Source of the DNA: DASPUH01 sp035622975 | Lineage (GTDB): Bacteria; Chloroflexota; Limnocylindria; Limnocylindrales; CSP1-4 | Length of the DNA: 64,000 bases | Assembly (NCBI GenBank): GCA_035622975.1 | Contig: DASPUH010000133.1 | Span: 1 to 64,000, forward strand | Reading direction: 5' to 3' | Shown: positions 37,578 to 46,194 of the stretch, piece after piece | Layout: each line of letters starts with the position of its first letter | Numbering within the stretch: position 1 is the stretch's first letter | Notes under the pieces: generated by a model | The model's database searches: none | The model's input: the letters and a program-made list of their open reading frames with translations, nothing else | What the model was told of the DNA's origin: nothing | Translations under genes and position numbers: made by a program

Positions 37578-38348
37578 ATGACCCCAGCGCCGACCGGAAC
37601 CGCTGGCGAGCCCGACACCTCGGTCGCGAGCACGTCGCATGACCCGGGCAGCGCGCGTGTTGCCGAGCAGATCCGCCGCGACTTCGCCGAGGCGTGGGGT
37701 GACATGGGCGCGGCCTGGGGCGTGCCGCCGTCCGTCGCCCGGGTCCACGGCTACATCCTGGCCCACGCCAGCCCGCTCACCGAGCGGGAGGTCCGCGAAG
37801 CCCTCGGCCTCAGCCACCGGGCGGCCAGCCTGGCGCTCGCCGAGTGCGAGGCTTGGGGCCTCGTGGAGCGGGTGGCCGACCCACGACGGGTCGGCCGGCG
37901 CGGCCCCAGTGCGGTCGCCTACGCCAAGGTCGGCGACCACTGGGTCTGGTTCCAGCGCATCGCCGAGCAGCGCAAGCTGCGCGAGACCGACCCGCTGCTG
38001 CCGCTCATCGCGAACGCCGTGCGCGAGGCTGACCGGGTCGCCGCCGGGTCGCCGCCGGACAGCGAGCTTGGCCAGCTACGGGAGTGGCTGACCGAATTCG
38101 AGGGCTTCGTCCGTCTCTTCGACCGCGCGGTGGCGCTCGTCGCCCGGGCCGAGACGACCGAGCTCGCCCGCGGCTTCGCCGTCCTGGCGCGGCTCTCGGA
38201 CGAGACACTGGACCGCCTGCTGGGCCTGTTCGGGTCGCTGCCGGAGGAGGAGCTGGCCCAGACCCTGCAGAGCATCTCGCGCGTCTCGCCGACGACCGCG
38301 CGTCGCGTCCTGAGCGCGGCCGCCAGGGTCGCCCGTCTCGGCCGCTGA
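37578..38348 (+). CDS. GbsR/MarR family winged-helix transcriptional regulator
   Basis: The product is 256 residues. After a polar N-terminal tail, residues about 40-115 form a winged helix typical of the GbsR group. The pattern is DMGAAWGVPPSVARVHGYILAHASPLTEREVREALGLS, then SLALAECEAWGLVERV and a wing around DPRRVGRRGPSAV. The remainder is helical and probably dimerises. GbsR-type proteins often respond to small molecules and control osmoprotectant uptake, but the ligand here is unknown. The neighbouring cell-wall hydrolase gene ends 24 bp upstream on the same strand. Confidence 0.85.
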   Translation: MTPAPTGTAGEPDTSVASTSHDPGSARVAEQIRRDFAEAWGDMGAAWGVPPSVARVHGYILAHASPLTEREVREALGLSHRAASLALAECEAWGLVERVADPRRVGRRGPSAVAYAKVGDHWVWFQRIAEQRKLRETDPLLPLIANAVREADRVAAGSPPDSELGQLREWLTEFEGFVRLFDRAVALVARAETTELARGFAVLARLSDETLDRLLGLFGSLPEEELAQTLQSISRVSPTTARRVLSAAARVARLGR

Positions 38349-38711
38349 GGGACCGAACGGGGCCGGGGAGAGGCCGCCAGCGGCGGTCATCCACGCCATG
38401 CTGCAGCCGGACCACGGCTACCTGCCGCGGGGGCGTTCATCCTCCAGGGCCGCTGATCCTCTCGCCCACCAGCCCGTGTGGTGGTACGCAGATGCGGGAG
38501 GTGCCGCGGCGACGTCAGCCCACCGTCAACCGCCTCCACCCGATCGTGGCGAACGTTCCCCAGCGACCCCGGTGGGCGGCACGGCGGCCAGGCGCGGCAC
38601 GTACCACCATCCCCACTGGTGAGCGACAGGAACGCCGCGCTGCCGACGGCCGTCCCGGACAAGCGCGGCGCGCCGACTCGGGTGCCACCCATCCCGCGCT
38701 CATGACATTGG
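38349..38711. other. gene-free region between regulator and tRNA-Ser
   Basis: No credible gene lies in these 363 bases on either strand. The only notable structure is a perfect 10-bp inverted repeat, TGGTGGTACG (38479-38488) with CGTACCACCA (38600-38609). Flanking GTGCCGCG and GCGGCAC segments can extend the pairing. Scattered GGTGGTAC/GGGTGGCACC strings recall T-box sequence, but there is no downstream gene to regulate. Confidence 0.45.
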
Positions 38712-38794
38712 CGGAGAGGGTGGGATTCGAACCCACGAGGCTTTCGCCCGGCGGTTTTCAAGACCGCTGCCATCAACCACTCGGCCACCTCTCC
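38712..38794 (-). tRNA. tRNA-Ser (anticodon TGA)
   Basis: On the minus strand a class II tRNA has the acceptor GGAGAGG/CCTCTCC and a G discriminator. The anticodon loop is CTTGAAA (anticodon TGA). The variable arm is long and the T-loop is GGTTCGAATCC. With the GGA, CGA and GCT genes it completes the serine set within 33 kb. Confidence 0.95.
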
Positions 38795-38801
38795 GCGGCA
38801 G

Positions 38802-38807
38802 AGGATA
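38802..38807 (-). promoter_or_regulatory. -10 of tRNA-Ser(TGA)
   Basis: TATCCT on the minus strand ends 7 nt before the tRNA 5' end, the same arrangement as at the tRNA-Ser(CGA) gene. Confidence 0.5.
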
Positions 38808-38826
38808 CCCCGGGGTGCCCGGCGCT

Positions 38827-38888
38827 CAGATGCGCCTGGCGTGCAGATGCGCCTGGCGTGCAGATGCGCGTGGCGCTCAGATGCGCTT
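38827..38888 (+). repeat. 17-bp tandem repeat, about 3.5 copies
   Basis: Units CAGATGCGCCTGGCGTG (38827-38843 and 38844-38860, identical) are followed by a variant (38861-38877) and a partial copy. The last copies overlap the 3' end of the RDD protein gene (its final codons encode KRI). The array sits between that gene and the tRNA-Ser promoter. Confidence 0.85.
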
Positions 38889-39359
38889 GATGACGACGGT
38901 GCCGGCGATCAGGTCGTGCCAGCCGCGCTTGCGGCTGTCGATGAGGATCCAGATGTAGCCCAGGTAGAACACGACGCCGTCGATCCAGTAGCCGATCAGG
39001 CGCAGGATGGCCTGGCCCGTGGTGATCGGGCCGCCGTCTCGATCCCGCACCACGTAGAGCTGGAACGGGCGCATGCCCGGCGTCTGGCCGCGGGTCGCCC
39101 AGAAATAGGGGAAGTAGGCCAGGTCGACCACGAAGATGGCCAGGAAGACAAGGAGTCCCAAGGGCAGGGCCAGGATGACGAGCGCGATGGCGGCCAGGAA
39201 GAGGCCGATGTTCGCAGCCAGGACGACCAGGCCGTCGATGAGGTAGGCCAGCAACCGTTCCCCGGCCCCGCCGAAGGCGACCCCGGGCGCCGGCCCCTCG
39301 GGCTCGACCGGGCGAGCCCAGGCGGATGGGGGCATCTGGTCGGGGGGTCGGGACTCCAC
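38877..39359 (-). CDS. RDD family membrane protein
   Basis: The 160-residue protein has a Pro-rich cytoplasmic N-terminus, then the RDD domain. Signatures are GGAGERLLAYLIDGLVV (the R and first D), a long hydrophobic pair (about 48-90), TRGQTPGMRPFQLYVVRDRDGGP and a C-terminal helix ending DSRKRGWHDLIAGTVVIKR. RDD proteins are small membrane proteins of generally unknown function; some are linked to ion exchange. The GTG start is 6 nt from a TAGACT box whose first bases are the serS stop codon. Confidence 0.85.
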   Translation of the reverse strand: MESRPPDQMPPSAWARPVEPEGPAPGVAFGGAGERLLAYLIDGLVVLAANIGLFLAAIALVILALPLGLLVFLAIFVVDLAYFPYFWATRGQTPGMRPFQLYVVRDRDGGPITTGQAILRLIGYWIDGVVFYLGYIWILIDSRKRGWHDLIAGTVVIKRI

Positions 39360-39365
39360 GGGCCC

Positions 39366-39371
39366 AGTCTA
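39366..39371 (-). promoter_or_regulatory. -10 before the RDD gene, overlapping the serS stop
   Basis: TAGACT on the minus strand ends 6 nt before the GTG at 39359. Its TAG is also the serS stop codon, so the promoter is embedded in the end of the upstream gene. Confidence 0.5.
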
Positions 39372-40670
39372 CGCCCCGAGGCGGGCCGTCCCCATGGCGT
39401 CCCGCAGCACTTCCGGGACGACGACCGTGCCATCCGGCTGCTGATGGACCTCCAGGATGGCGGCCACCGTCCGCGCCAGAGCCAGGCCCGAGCCGTTGAG
39501 CGTATGCAGGACCTCCGGCCGTGCCCCCGGCTCCGGCCGCCAGCGGATGTTCATGCGCCGGGCCTGGTAGTCGCGGAAGTTGGAGACGGAGCTCACCTCC
39601 AGCCAGCGCTCCACGCCCGGCGCCCACACCTCGAGGTCGTACTTCTTGGCCTGCACGAAGCCCATGTCGCCGGTCGCCATCAGCTTCACCCGGTAGGGCA
39701 GCTCCAGCCGCTGCAGGACCACCTCTGCCCGCGCCGTGAGCCACTCCAGCGTGGCGTTCGAATCTGCCGGCCGCTCGAAGCAGACCATCTCCACCTTGTC
39801 GAACTGGTGGACGCGGAGGATGCCGCGCGTGTCCCGGCCGGCCGCCCCTGCCTCGCGACGGAAGCACGGCGAGTAGGCCACGTAACGGATGGGCATCCGC
39901 TCCGCCTCGATGATCTCGTCGCGATGGATGTTCGTGACGGGCACCTCGGCGGTCGGCACGAGGTACAGGTCGTCGCGCGTCACGACGTACATGAGGTCTT
40001 CCTTGTCGGGGATCTGGCCCGTCCCCCGCGCCGACGCCTGGTTGACCAGGGCCGGCGGCCAGATCTCCGTCATGCCGTGCTCGCGCACGTGCAGGCCGAC
40101 CATGAAGTCGATCAACGCCCGCTGCAGGGCCGCGCCCGCGGCGCGGTAGATGGGGAAGCCCGACCCGGTCACCTTGGCCCCTGCCTGGAGGGCCAGGATG
40201 CCCTGCGCCTCGCCGACCTCCCAGTGCGGTCGCACGGTCGACCCATCGGCCCGTTCGTGGGAGGCGGCCTCACCCCAGGTGCGGACGATGACGCTGGCAT
40301 CCTCCCCGCCAACGGGGACATCCGGATCGGCCGGGTTGGGGATGCGCAGGAGGAGCTCCTCCAGCTCGTGCTCGGCGGTGGCGATCCGCGCCCCCATCGC
40401 CGTGATGGCGGTGCCGAGCGCATCGGCCCGCCGGCGCGTCTCCGCGAGCGCGGGGTCGTCCGGGCTGGCCCCCCCGCGGATGGCCGTGCCGACCTCCGCG
40501 CTCAGGCGGTTGCGTTCGGCCTTGAGTGCGTCGGCCTCGCTGGTCAGCCGCCGCCGGTCCGCGTCGAGCTCGAGGGCCTGGTCCACGATGGATGCATCCT
40601 CGCCCTTGTCGAGCGCTCCCTGGCGCACCCGCGCCGCGTCCTCGCGCAGTCGTTGCAGGCCGACGCTCAT
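39369..40670 (-). CDS. serS: seryl-tRNA synthetase
   Basis: This class II synthetase charges tRNA-Ser. The 433 residues comprise an N-terminal two-helix coiled-coil arm (about 1-105) that grips the long variable arm of tRNA-Ser, then the catalytic core. The core has motif 2 YSPCFRREAGAAGRDTRGILRVHQF and motif 3 LNGSGLALARTVAAILE. TAEVPVTNIHRDEI is also diagnostic. The ATG overlaps the lysS stop by four bases. All four serine tRNA genes lie in the same window. Confidence 0.97.
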   Translation of the reverse strand: MSVGLQRLREDAARVRQGALDKGEDASIVDQALELDADRRRLTSEADALKAERNRLSAEVGTAIRGGASPDDPALAETRRRADALGTAITAMGARIATAEHELEELLLRIPNPADPDVPVGGEDASVIVRTWGEAASHERADGSTVRPHWEVGEAQGILALQAGAKVTGSGFPIYRAAGAALQRALIDFMVGLHVREHGMTEIWPPALVNQASARGTGQIPDKEDLMYVVTRDDLYLVPTAEVPVTNIHRDEIIEAERMPIRYVAYSPCFRREAGAAGRDTRGILRVHQFDKVEMVCFERPADSNATLEWLTARAEVVLQRLELPYRVKLMATGDMGFVQAKKYDLEVWAPGVERWLEVSSVSNFRDYQARRMNIRWRPEPGARPEVLHTLNGSGLALARTVAAILEVHQQPDGTVVVPEVLRDAMGTARLGA

Positions 40671-42283
40671 GCCGGCACCCCGGCCGTTGCCGCCTCGATG
40701 GGCCGCCAGCCGGCCGCCTCGCGCAGGCGTGCCACCACCGCCTCCTGGGGCTGGGCCGCCAGGAGCCAGCCGGCACGGGGCCCGTTGGGCCGACCCAGGA
40801 ACGCGACGTAGATCGCGGCGAACGCCTTGCCGGACGGCAGCCCGCCCTCATGGGCCACGCGGAAGATGAGGTCCTGCCACGCGTCACCGGCCGTCGGGCG
40901 GGCCTGCTCGGCGGCGACGGCGAGGGCGCCCAGGTAGACCCGCTGGTCATCGCCCAGTTCGCGCACCTCTCCCGGCAGGGTCGTCCGCACCGCCACCTTG
41001 TAACGGTCGGGGGCCAGGGCGGCCAGCCACGCCCGCGCCACGGTCACCCGCTGGGCCTGGATGGCGCGCTCGGCGGCGTCGAGGGGGGCACCCTTCTCCG
41101 CCTCCAGCTGGGCCGCCAGGTCCACGCCCGGCACCTGGGCGAGGAGGGCCAGGTGGCGGAAGGCCGGCCGGAAACGGGCCGCCTCCGCCGCCGGATCGGC
41201 CTCGGCATCCACCAGGCTCATGCGGAAGATGCGGCCGGGATCGGGCGGCAGTTCGCCGCGGACCTCGTGGCCGGCGGCAGCCCCGGCGATGCGGTCGAAC
41301 TCATCGAACAGGCCGGGGACGGTGTCGCCCTCCGGATCGAATTCGAGGTGCTTGCGCGGCCTGTGGCGCAGGAACAGGAATCGCAGCAGCTCGGGCGGCA
41401 GCAACTCGGCGATCTCGTGGGCGGCGGCGCCGGAGCCCTTGCTGGTGCTCATCTTCTTGCCCCCGATGGTGAGGAACTCGTACGGCACGTTGGTCGGCGG
41501 TTCCCTGTCGAAGACCCGCCGGCTGATGGCGTCGGCGCGGTCGCGCGAGCCGCCCTTCGTGGCCAGGTCCTTGCCGCACCCTTCGATCGTCGCCCCCACG
41601 AGGCCCCAGCGAGCGGCCCAGTCGACGTTCCACACCAGCTTGGCACGTCCGCCGAAGGGCGAGACCCGGCCGTGGAAACCGCAGCCCCTGGCCCACTCGA
41701 CAAGGTCCGCCCGGCACTCGTACGTCACCTCCCGGCCGTCCCAGTCGCTGGCGATGGTCGTGCCGCTGCGGCCACAGGCCTCGCAGATGACGCTGATCGG
41801 CAACCAGTGGGCCGGGTGGTCGACGGTGCTGACCGTGCGGTAGATGTCGCGGATGACGTCGGCGTGGTCAAGGGCCCGGCTGATGTAGGGGTCCATGTCG
41901 CCGGCCGCGTACCGCTCACTCATCCAGTAGAGCTCCGGCCGGATCCCCAGACCCTCGAAGGTGCCCAGGAAGAGGCCCACGAAGTGCCGCGCGTAGTTGG
42001 GGGCGCTGCTCCCGGCAGGAGCCGGGACGTTCGCCAGGGGCACGCCCATGTAGCGCTCGACGGCGTCGGGCGTGAGCAGCGCCTGCGCGTCCATGGGGTC
42101 CAGGTCCTCCACGCCGTAGCGGAAGGTGACCGGGGTCTCGCGGTCCAGGAGCGCCCGGCGGATGGCGTCGTGCAGCACGACGCCCCGCAGGCTGCCCACG
42201 TGGACGGTGCCCGACGGCGTCTTGGAGTCGTTGACGACCTGCGGTCCCTGCGCCACGGCCGCCAGTTCGTCGGCCCAGTACAT
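40667..42283 (-). CDS. lysS: lysyl-tRNA synthetase, class I
   Basis: The product is 538 residues with the class I Rossmann fold rather than the common class II LysRS. The HIGH-like motif is TPSGTVHVGSLRG (about 22-34), KMSKS appears as KKMSTSKG (about 274-281), and zinc-binding cysteines occur in ICEACGRSG and YECRADLVEWARGCG. Class I LysRS is found in most archaea and scattered bacteria, including spirochaetes, alphaproteobacteria and some Chloroflexota. It lies 7 bp after greA and overlaps serS. Confidence 0.95.
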   Translation of the reverse strand: MYWADELAAVAQGPQVVNDSKTPSGTVHVGSLRGVVLHDAIRRALLDRETPVTFRYGVEDLDPMDAQALLTPDAVERYMGVPLANVPAPAGSSAPNYARHFVGLFLGTFEGLGIRPELYWMSERYAAGDMDPYISRALDHADVIRDIYRTVSTVDHPAHWLPISVICEACGRSGTTIASDWDGREVTYECRADLVEWARGCGFHGRVSPFGGRAKLVWNVDWAARWGLVGATIEGCGKDLATKGGSRDRADAISRRVFDREPPTNVPYEFLTIGGKKMSTSKGSGAAAHEIAELLPPELLRFLFLRHRPRKHLEFDPEGDTVPGLFDEFDRIAGAAAGHEVRGELPPDPGRIFRMSLVDAEADPAAEAARFRPAFRHLALLAQVPGVDLAAQLEAEKGAPLDAAERAIQAQRVTVARAWLAALAPDRYKVAVRTTLPGEVRELGDDQRVYLGALAVAAEQARPTAGDAWQDLIFRVAHEGGLPSGKAFAAIYVAFLGRPNGPRAGWLLAAQPQEAVVARLREAAGWRPIEAATAGVPA

Positions 42284-42290
42284 GACCGCC

Positions 42291-42755
42291 TCAGCGGATG
42301 GCGACGACGGTGTAGGTCGAGTCCCCGCCGGGCACCGAGATGATCACCCTGTCGCCCTTGCGGCGGCCGATGAGGGCCCGCCCCACCGGCGACTCGTTGG
42401 AGATGCGCCCATCGCGCGGGGCTGCTTCGGCCGACCCGACGATGGTATAGGTCTCCTTGCCGTCGGCCGACTCGACGTCCACCGTGGACCCGATCTGCAC
42501 GAAATCGGTCGAGTGGTGCTCGTCGATGATGATGGCGTTCTTGATGAGCGCCTCCAGGGATTGGACACGTCCCTCCACGAAGGCCTGCTCGTTCTTGGCG
42601 TCCTCGTACTCCGCGTTCTCGCTCAGGTCGCCGTGCTCCTTGGCGTCCGAGATCCGCGCGGCCACTTCGGGGCGGCGCACGTTCTTGAGCTCCTCGAGCT
42701 CGTCGCGCAGCTTGGCCAGGCCATCCCTGGAGAGGTAGCTGGGCTTGTTGTTCAC
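42291..42755 (-). CDS. greA: transcription elongation factor GreA
   Basis: It rescues backtracked RNA polymerase by stimulating transcript cleavage. The 154-residue product has the N-terminal coiled-coil (YLSRDGLAKLRDELEELKN, then DLSENAEYEDAKNEQAFVEGRV with the acidic tip residues). The C-terminal FKBP-like domain contains ESPVGRALIGRRKGD. The start is taken as GTG at 42755 because GGAGGGAG lies 7 nt upstream. It is the first gene of greA-lysS-serS, with a strong promoter at 42891-42919. Confidence 0.95.
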   Translation of the reverse strand: MNNKPSYLSRDGLAKLRDELEELKNVRRPEVAARISDAKEHGDLSENAEYEDAKNEQAFVEGRVQSLEALIKNAIIIDEHHSTDFVQIGSTVDVESADGKETYTIVGSAEAAPRDGRISNESPVGRALIGRRKGDRVIISVPGGDSTYTVVAIR

Positions 42756-42890
42756 GAGGGGGCTCCCTCCCGGGTGACGCGGCCAGCGGCCCGACGGCAC
42801 GGCCGTCACGGGCCACGAGGTGGTCGTGATAAGCAGAACGAACCCCCGATCGCGCATGGGTCTTGCGCGTGGGAGTTCGACCGTGCGCGG

Positions 42891-42919
42891 ATTGTAGGAG
42901 GGCGCACCCGGAGCGTCAA
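42891..42919 (-). promoter_or_regulatory. greA-lysS-serS promoter
   Basis: The -35 TTGACG (42919-42914), a 17-bp spacer and -10 TACAAT (42896-42891) on the minus strand are near consensus. The leader to the greA GTG is about 130 nt; I recognise no riboswitch in it. Confidence 0.8.
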
Positions 42920-43017
42920 TCGAGCGCCCCCTTCCGACGGGCGCGTTCGGGCCGATGGGCCCTTGCGGGCCGCGACCGGCCGGTGCTAGAACGACGCCAC
43001 GGTCAGGAGGTCCGCCA

Positions 43018-43221
43018 ATGGCTGCCAAGGTCGGAGACAGGATCATCGTCGAGTCGGAGAAGGTGGGCACGCGAGCCCGGGAGGGCGAGATCCTCGAGGT
43101 CATCTCCTCGCCGCTCGGAGACCACTACACGGTGCGCTGGGCGGATGGTCACGAGAGCGGGTTCCGCCCGAGCGCGGGCAGCACCACGATCGTGGCGCCG
43201 CGGAGCCCCAAGCCCGCCTGA
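43018..43221 (+). CDS. DUF1918 domain protein
   Basis: The 67-residue protein is nearly all the DUF1918 domain. The features are MAAKVGDRIIVESEKVGTRAREGEILEV, then HYTVRWADGHES and FRPSAGSTTIV, which form a small beta barrel. DUF1918 proteins are common in actinomycetes and Chloroflexota and of unknown function; the SH3-like shape suggests binding of nucleic acid or protein. AGGAGG lies 6 nt before the ATG, one of the few strong Shine-Dalgarnos in the window. It is divergent from greA. A possible TTGCGG-18-TAGAAC promoter lies upstream. Confidence 0.85.
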   Translation: MAAKVGDRIIVESEKVGTRAREGEILEVISSPLGDHYTVRWADGHESGFRPSAGSTTIVAPRSPKPA

Positions 43222-43246
43222 GCCCTTCCGGCAGACGCCTCGGAGG

Positions 43247-44881
43247 TCAGCGAGTGACGGTGGGGCGGGCGAGGGCGCTCGGACCCACGTCGACGCGATA
43301 GAGCGGGCGCAGGTACGGCGCGCTGATGCCGCCGTAGGGCACGTAGATGTCGGCCACGACCGTCAACTGGTAGTGGGCGCGGATGGCCTCCACGCCGGCA
43401 TCGAAGACCTGTAACACGTAGACCTGCCGGCCCGCGGCCGCGTACGCGAGGGCCTTGCCGGCGTTCTCGGTCAGGGTCAGACCCCTCCCCCTGCCCTCGA
43501 TCTGCTGGGCATACTCCAGCGGCGTGCGGACGTCCCACAGGTCGAACAGCACGGCGTTCGGGGGCAGGTCGGCGAGGACCGTGTTCACGAACTGCTGGCC
43601 CTGGTCGTTGACGCTCTGGTCGGCCGTCGGCACGGTGTCGACGAACAGGAGGAGCGGCGCCGCCGCCAGCAGGCCGATGGCGACGCCCCGCGCCAGGTCC
43701 AGGGCCCGCCAGCCCTGCCAGGCGCGCTCGACCCGCGCCACGAAGGCTTCGGCCGCCACCCCGAGGTACAGGGCCATCACCGCCGAGGACGTGAAGAGGT
43801 ACTGGTCGCGGCGTCCCGGGTCCTCGTTGTTGTCCAGGTAGGCACCGATGAGGAAGACGGCCAGCAGGATCACCGTGTAGGCGCGATGGGTTCGCCACAT
43901 GACCGCCAGCCCGAACACCGCCAGGGCCACGGCCGCGATCGCGACGTAGCCGCCGGGCGGGGCGAGCCAGGTCTGGATCTGGGCGTAGAAGCGGGCTGGC
44001 CCGTCGGCCGTGAAGGCGGTCGACTGGCTCGTGAACTGGGAGCCGCTGACGTGGGTCACGAGCGTCGCCAGGTTGCTCAGGTCGGCGTACATCACCGGCG
44101 GCTTGTCCAGCGAGCGCAGCGGCAGGTAGAGGTAGACCGACAGGCCGACCAGGAACTCGAAGGCCGCCGGCAGCAGGATCCGCGGCTGCTCCATGATCGT
44201 GCGCCGCCCCAACCAGAGGGCCCCCAGCACGATCTCGGGGGCCAGCGTGAGCGTGAGCATGTGGTTGCCGAAGGAGAGGCCAAGCAGCAGGCCGCCCAGC
44301 CAAAGGTCGCGCGGCCGTCGGTCCTGCGCCCACACGAGGAGGCGGTGCAGCAGGAGGGCCACGAACAGCAGGTGCAGCGTGTGCACCTCGGCGTGGATGG
44401 AGTTGAGCCAGATATCGCTCGTGAAGCCCAGGGCCAGCGCGACCGGGGCCGCCACGAGCGGCCGCACGTTGAGCCGGGCCAGGATCAAGGTCAGGGTCGC
44501 CAGTGCGGCTGCGGTGCAGGCGCCGGACAGCAGGTTCGCCTTGAAGGCCGGTGAACCGGCCGGGATCAGGCTGACGAGCGCCCCGAGCAGCGTGTAGGTG
44601 GGATAGCCGGTGGGATGCATGATGCCCAGGGTGGCTGGCACGACCTGCGCCTCCGCCCAGTCGCCGAAGCTGACGCCGCGGATCGCCGTGGCCGCGTAGA
44701 CGGCGAATGCCAGCCCGCCGACCCCGAGAGCGAACGCACCAGCCACGCCGGGGCGCCGGAGCCAGGCGGCCCGGAAGAGGTCGCGGACCGGCCGGCCGAT
44801 GCCGCTCGCCGGCCGTCGCTCAGCTGCCCGCCGCAAGCCGCCTGAGCCGCTGCTGGAGGAGTTGGCGGGCCGCACGGTCAC
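43247..44881 (-). CDS. DUF2723 family polytopic membrane protein (O-mannosyltransferase-like)
   Basis: The 544 residues contain roughly 10-12 hydrophobic helices. The DUF2723 signature is SFGDWAEAQVVPATLGIMHPTGYPTYTLLG (about 71-100), with a conserved acidic residue in the first outside loop as in GT-C glycosyltransferases. NSIHAEVHTLHLLF and YLYLPLRSLDKPP are also family-like. A soluble domain at the C-terminus (about 435-544) is predicted outside. Its enzymatic activity is unproven. It overlaps argR by 62 bp in the same direction. Confidence 0.85.
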   Translation of the reverse strand: MTVRPANSSSSGSGGLRRAAERRPASGIGRPVRDLFRAAWLRRPGVAGAFALGVGGLAFAVYAATAIRGVSFGDWAEAQVVPATLGIMHPTGYPTYTLLGALVSLIPAGSPAFKANLLSGACTAAALATLTLILARLNVRPLVAAPVALALGFTSDIWLNSIHAEVHTLHLLFVALLLHRLLVWAQDRRPRDLWLGGLLLGLSFGNHMLTLTLAPEIVLGALWLGRRTIMEQPRILLPAAFEFLVGLSVYLYLPLRSLDKPPVMYADLSNLATLVTHVSGSQFTSQSTAFTADGPARFYAQIQTWLAPPGGYVAIAAVALAVFGLAVMWRTHRAYTVILLAVFLIGAYLDNNEDPGRRDQYLFTSSAVMALYLGVAAEAFVARVERAWQGWRALDLARGVAIGLLAAAPLLLFVDTVPTADQSVNDQGQQFVNTVLADLPPNAVLFDLWDVRTPLEYAQQIEGRGRGLTLTENAGKALAYAAAGRQVYVLQVFDAGVEAIRAHYQLTVVADIYVPYGGISAPYLRPLYRVDVGPSALARPTVTR

Positions 44882-45293
44882 GGCAGGCGACGAAGACGGT
44901 GTCGTCGCCGGCGATGGTCCCGATCACCTCGGGCCATGGCGTCCGGTCCAGGGCGTTGGCCAGCGCGTGGGCCGAGCCGGGCAGCGTCCGCACGACGAGC
45001 AGCAGCCCGGCCGCCCGCACCTCGAAGGGCAGATCGCGCACGAGGGCCCGGAGGCGCTCCTCCGCCGTGGCCTCGGCATCCGCACCGCGGGCGGGCAGGG
45101 CGTACGCCAGCACGCCCTCGCGCGGTGTCTTGTGCAGCCCGAGCTCGCTGACGTCGCGGCTGATCGTGGCCTGGGTCGCGCGGAAGCCCCGCTCGCGCAG
45201 GGCGGCCGCGAGTTCCAGCTGCGTGCGGATGCGCCGGCGCGTGATCAGGTCGCGGATGGCCTGGTGCCGCAGGCCCTTCATGACTTCCACCAC
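44820..45293 (-). CDS. argR: arginine repressor ArgR
   Basis: The 157-residue transcription factor has the winged-helix DNA-binding domain (about 5-75: RHQAIRDLITRRRIRTQLELAAALRERGFRATQATISRDVSELG). The C-terminal arginine-binding and hexamerisation domain carries VRTLPGSAHALANALDR, and GTIAGDDTVFVACRD contains the GDD-type arginine contact. Arg biosynthesis genes are not in the window. The gene overlaps the downstream DUF2723 gene by 62 bp. Confidence 0.95.
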   Translation of the reverse strand: MVEVMKGLRHQAIRDLITRRRIRTQLELAAALRERGFRATQATISRDVSELGLHKTPREGVLAYALPARGADAEATAEERLRALVRDLPFEVRAAGLLLVVRTLPGSAHALANALDRTPWPEVIGTIAGDDTVFVACRDRAARQLLQQRLRRLAAGS

Positions 45294-45339
45294 GACAGCC
45301 TAGCGCGACCGGCGTCACGGCCTCAGGCGGATCAGCGCC

Positions 45340-46170
45340 TCAGCGGGCCAGGAGCCACACCACCACGACGGCCGCGGCGACGAGGCGGTAGCCCACGAAG
45401 ATGTCGTAGCTGTGCCGGCGGAGGTACCCCAGCATGCCCACGATGGCGATCACGCCGGCCACGACGGCGGCCAGGAAGCCTACCGCGAGCGGCCCCACGT
45501 CGGCGCCGGCAAGTCCCCCGCCCAGCAGCTCGCGGCCCTTCCAGACGCCGGCCCCGGCGATGATCGGGACGGCCATGAGGAACGAGAAGCGCGCCGCGGC
45601 CTCCCGCGTGAGGCCCAGGTAGAGGCCGCTGGAGATGGTGATACCCGAACGGGAGATGCCCGGGAAGAGGGCCAGCGCCTGGGCCGCGCCGATGACGACC
45701 GCGTCGCGGATGCCCAGCCCCTCGAGCTGCCGGGACTGGGTGCCGATGCGGTCGGCCAGCCACAGGATCGCCGCGCCGACCAGCATGAGCACGACCAGGA
45801 AGGCGGCGCTGTGCTCACGGAAGAAGGTGTCGAAGAAGTTCTCGCCGAGGGCCCCCAGCAGGGCCCCGGGGATGATCGTGATCAGCAGCAGCCAGGAGAG
45901 GCGGCGGTCCGGATCGTCGCCGATGCGCCGTTCGGCGAGCGACGCCAGCCAGGCGCGCAGGTAGCGCCACAGGTCGGCCCAGAAGTAGAGCAGCAGGGCC
46001 ACCAGGGTGCCCATGTGGAGCATCACGTCGAAGGCGGCCGAGTTGATGAACGGGTCGTTCCAGCCCAGCAGCTCGGGCGCCACGATGAGGTGCCACGACG
46101 ACGAGATGGGCAGGAACTCGGTCAGGCCCTGCACGATGCCGAGCACGGCGGCCTGGATGAGCAGATCCAT
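45340..46170 (-). CDS. uppP: undecaprenyl-diphosphatase
   Basis: This membrane enzyme recycles undecaprenyl pyrophosphate for cell-wall synthesis. The 276-residue protein has about 8 helices. The two BacA motifs are GLTEFLPISSSWHLIV (about 15-30) and GISRSGITISSGLYLGLTREAAARFSFLMAVP (about 168-199), the latter with the catalytic Arg/Ser. W26 replaces the Gly or Ala usually seen in SSS[GA]HL. The ATG has an AAGGGA Shine-Dalgarno. It is 24 bp downstream of hppA, so both membrane pyrophosphate-acting enzymes may be co-transcribed. Confidence 0.94.
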   Translation of the reverse strand: MDLLIQAAVLGIVQGLTEFLPISSSWHLIVAPELLGWNDPFINSAAFDVMLHMGTLVALLLYFWADLWRYLRAWLASLAERRIGDDPDRRLSWLLLITIIPGALLGALGENFFDTFFREHSAAFLVVLMLVGAAILWLADRIGTQSRQLEGLGIRDAVVIGAAQALALFPGISRSGITISSGLYLGLTREAAARFSFLMAVPIIAGAGVWKGRELLGGGLAGADVGPLAVGFLAAVVAGVIAIVGMLGYLRRHSYDIFVGYRLVAAAVVVVWLLAR

Positions 46171-46194
46171 GGGTGTTCCCTTGGCGGGGCGCGA

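Noticed and set aside
38600..38680. T-box-like GGTGGTAC / GGGTGGCACC strings
   Set aside because: There is no stem I, specifier or downstream gene in the right orientation.
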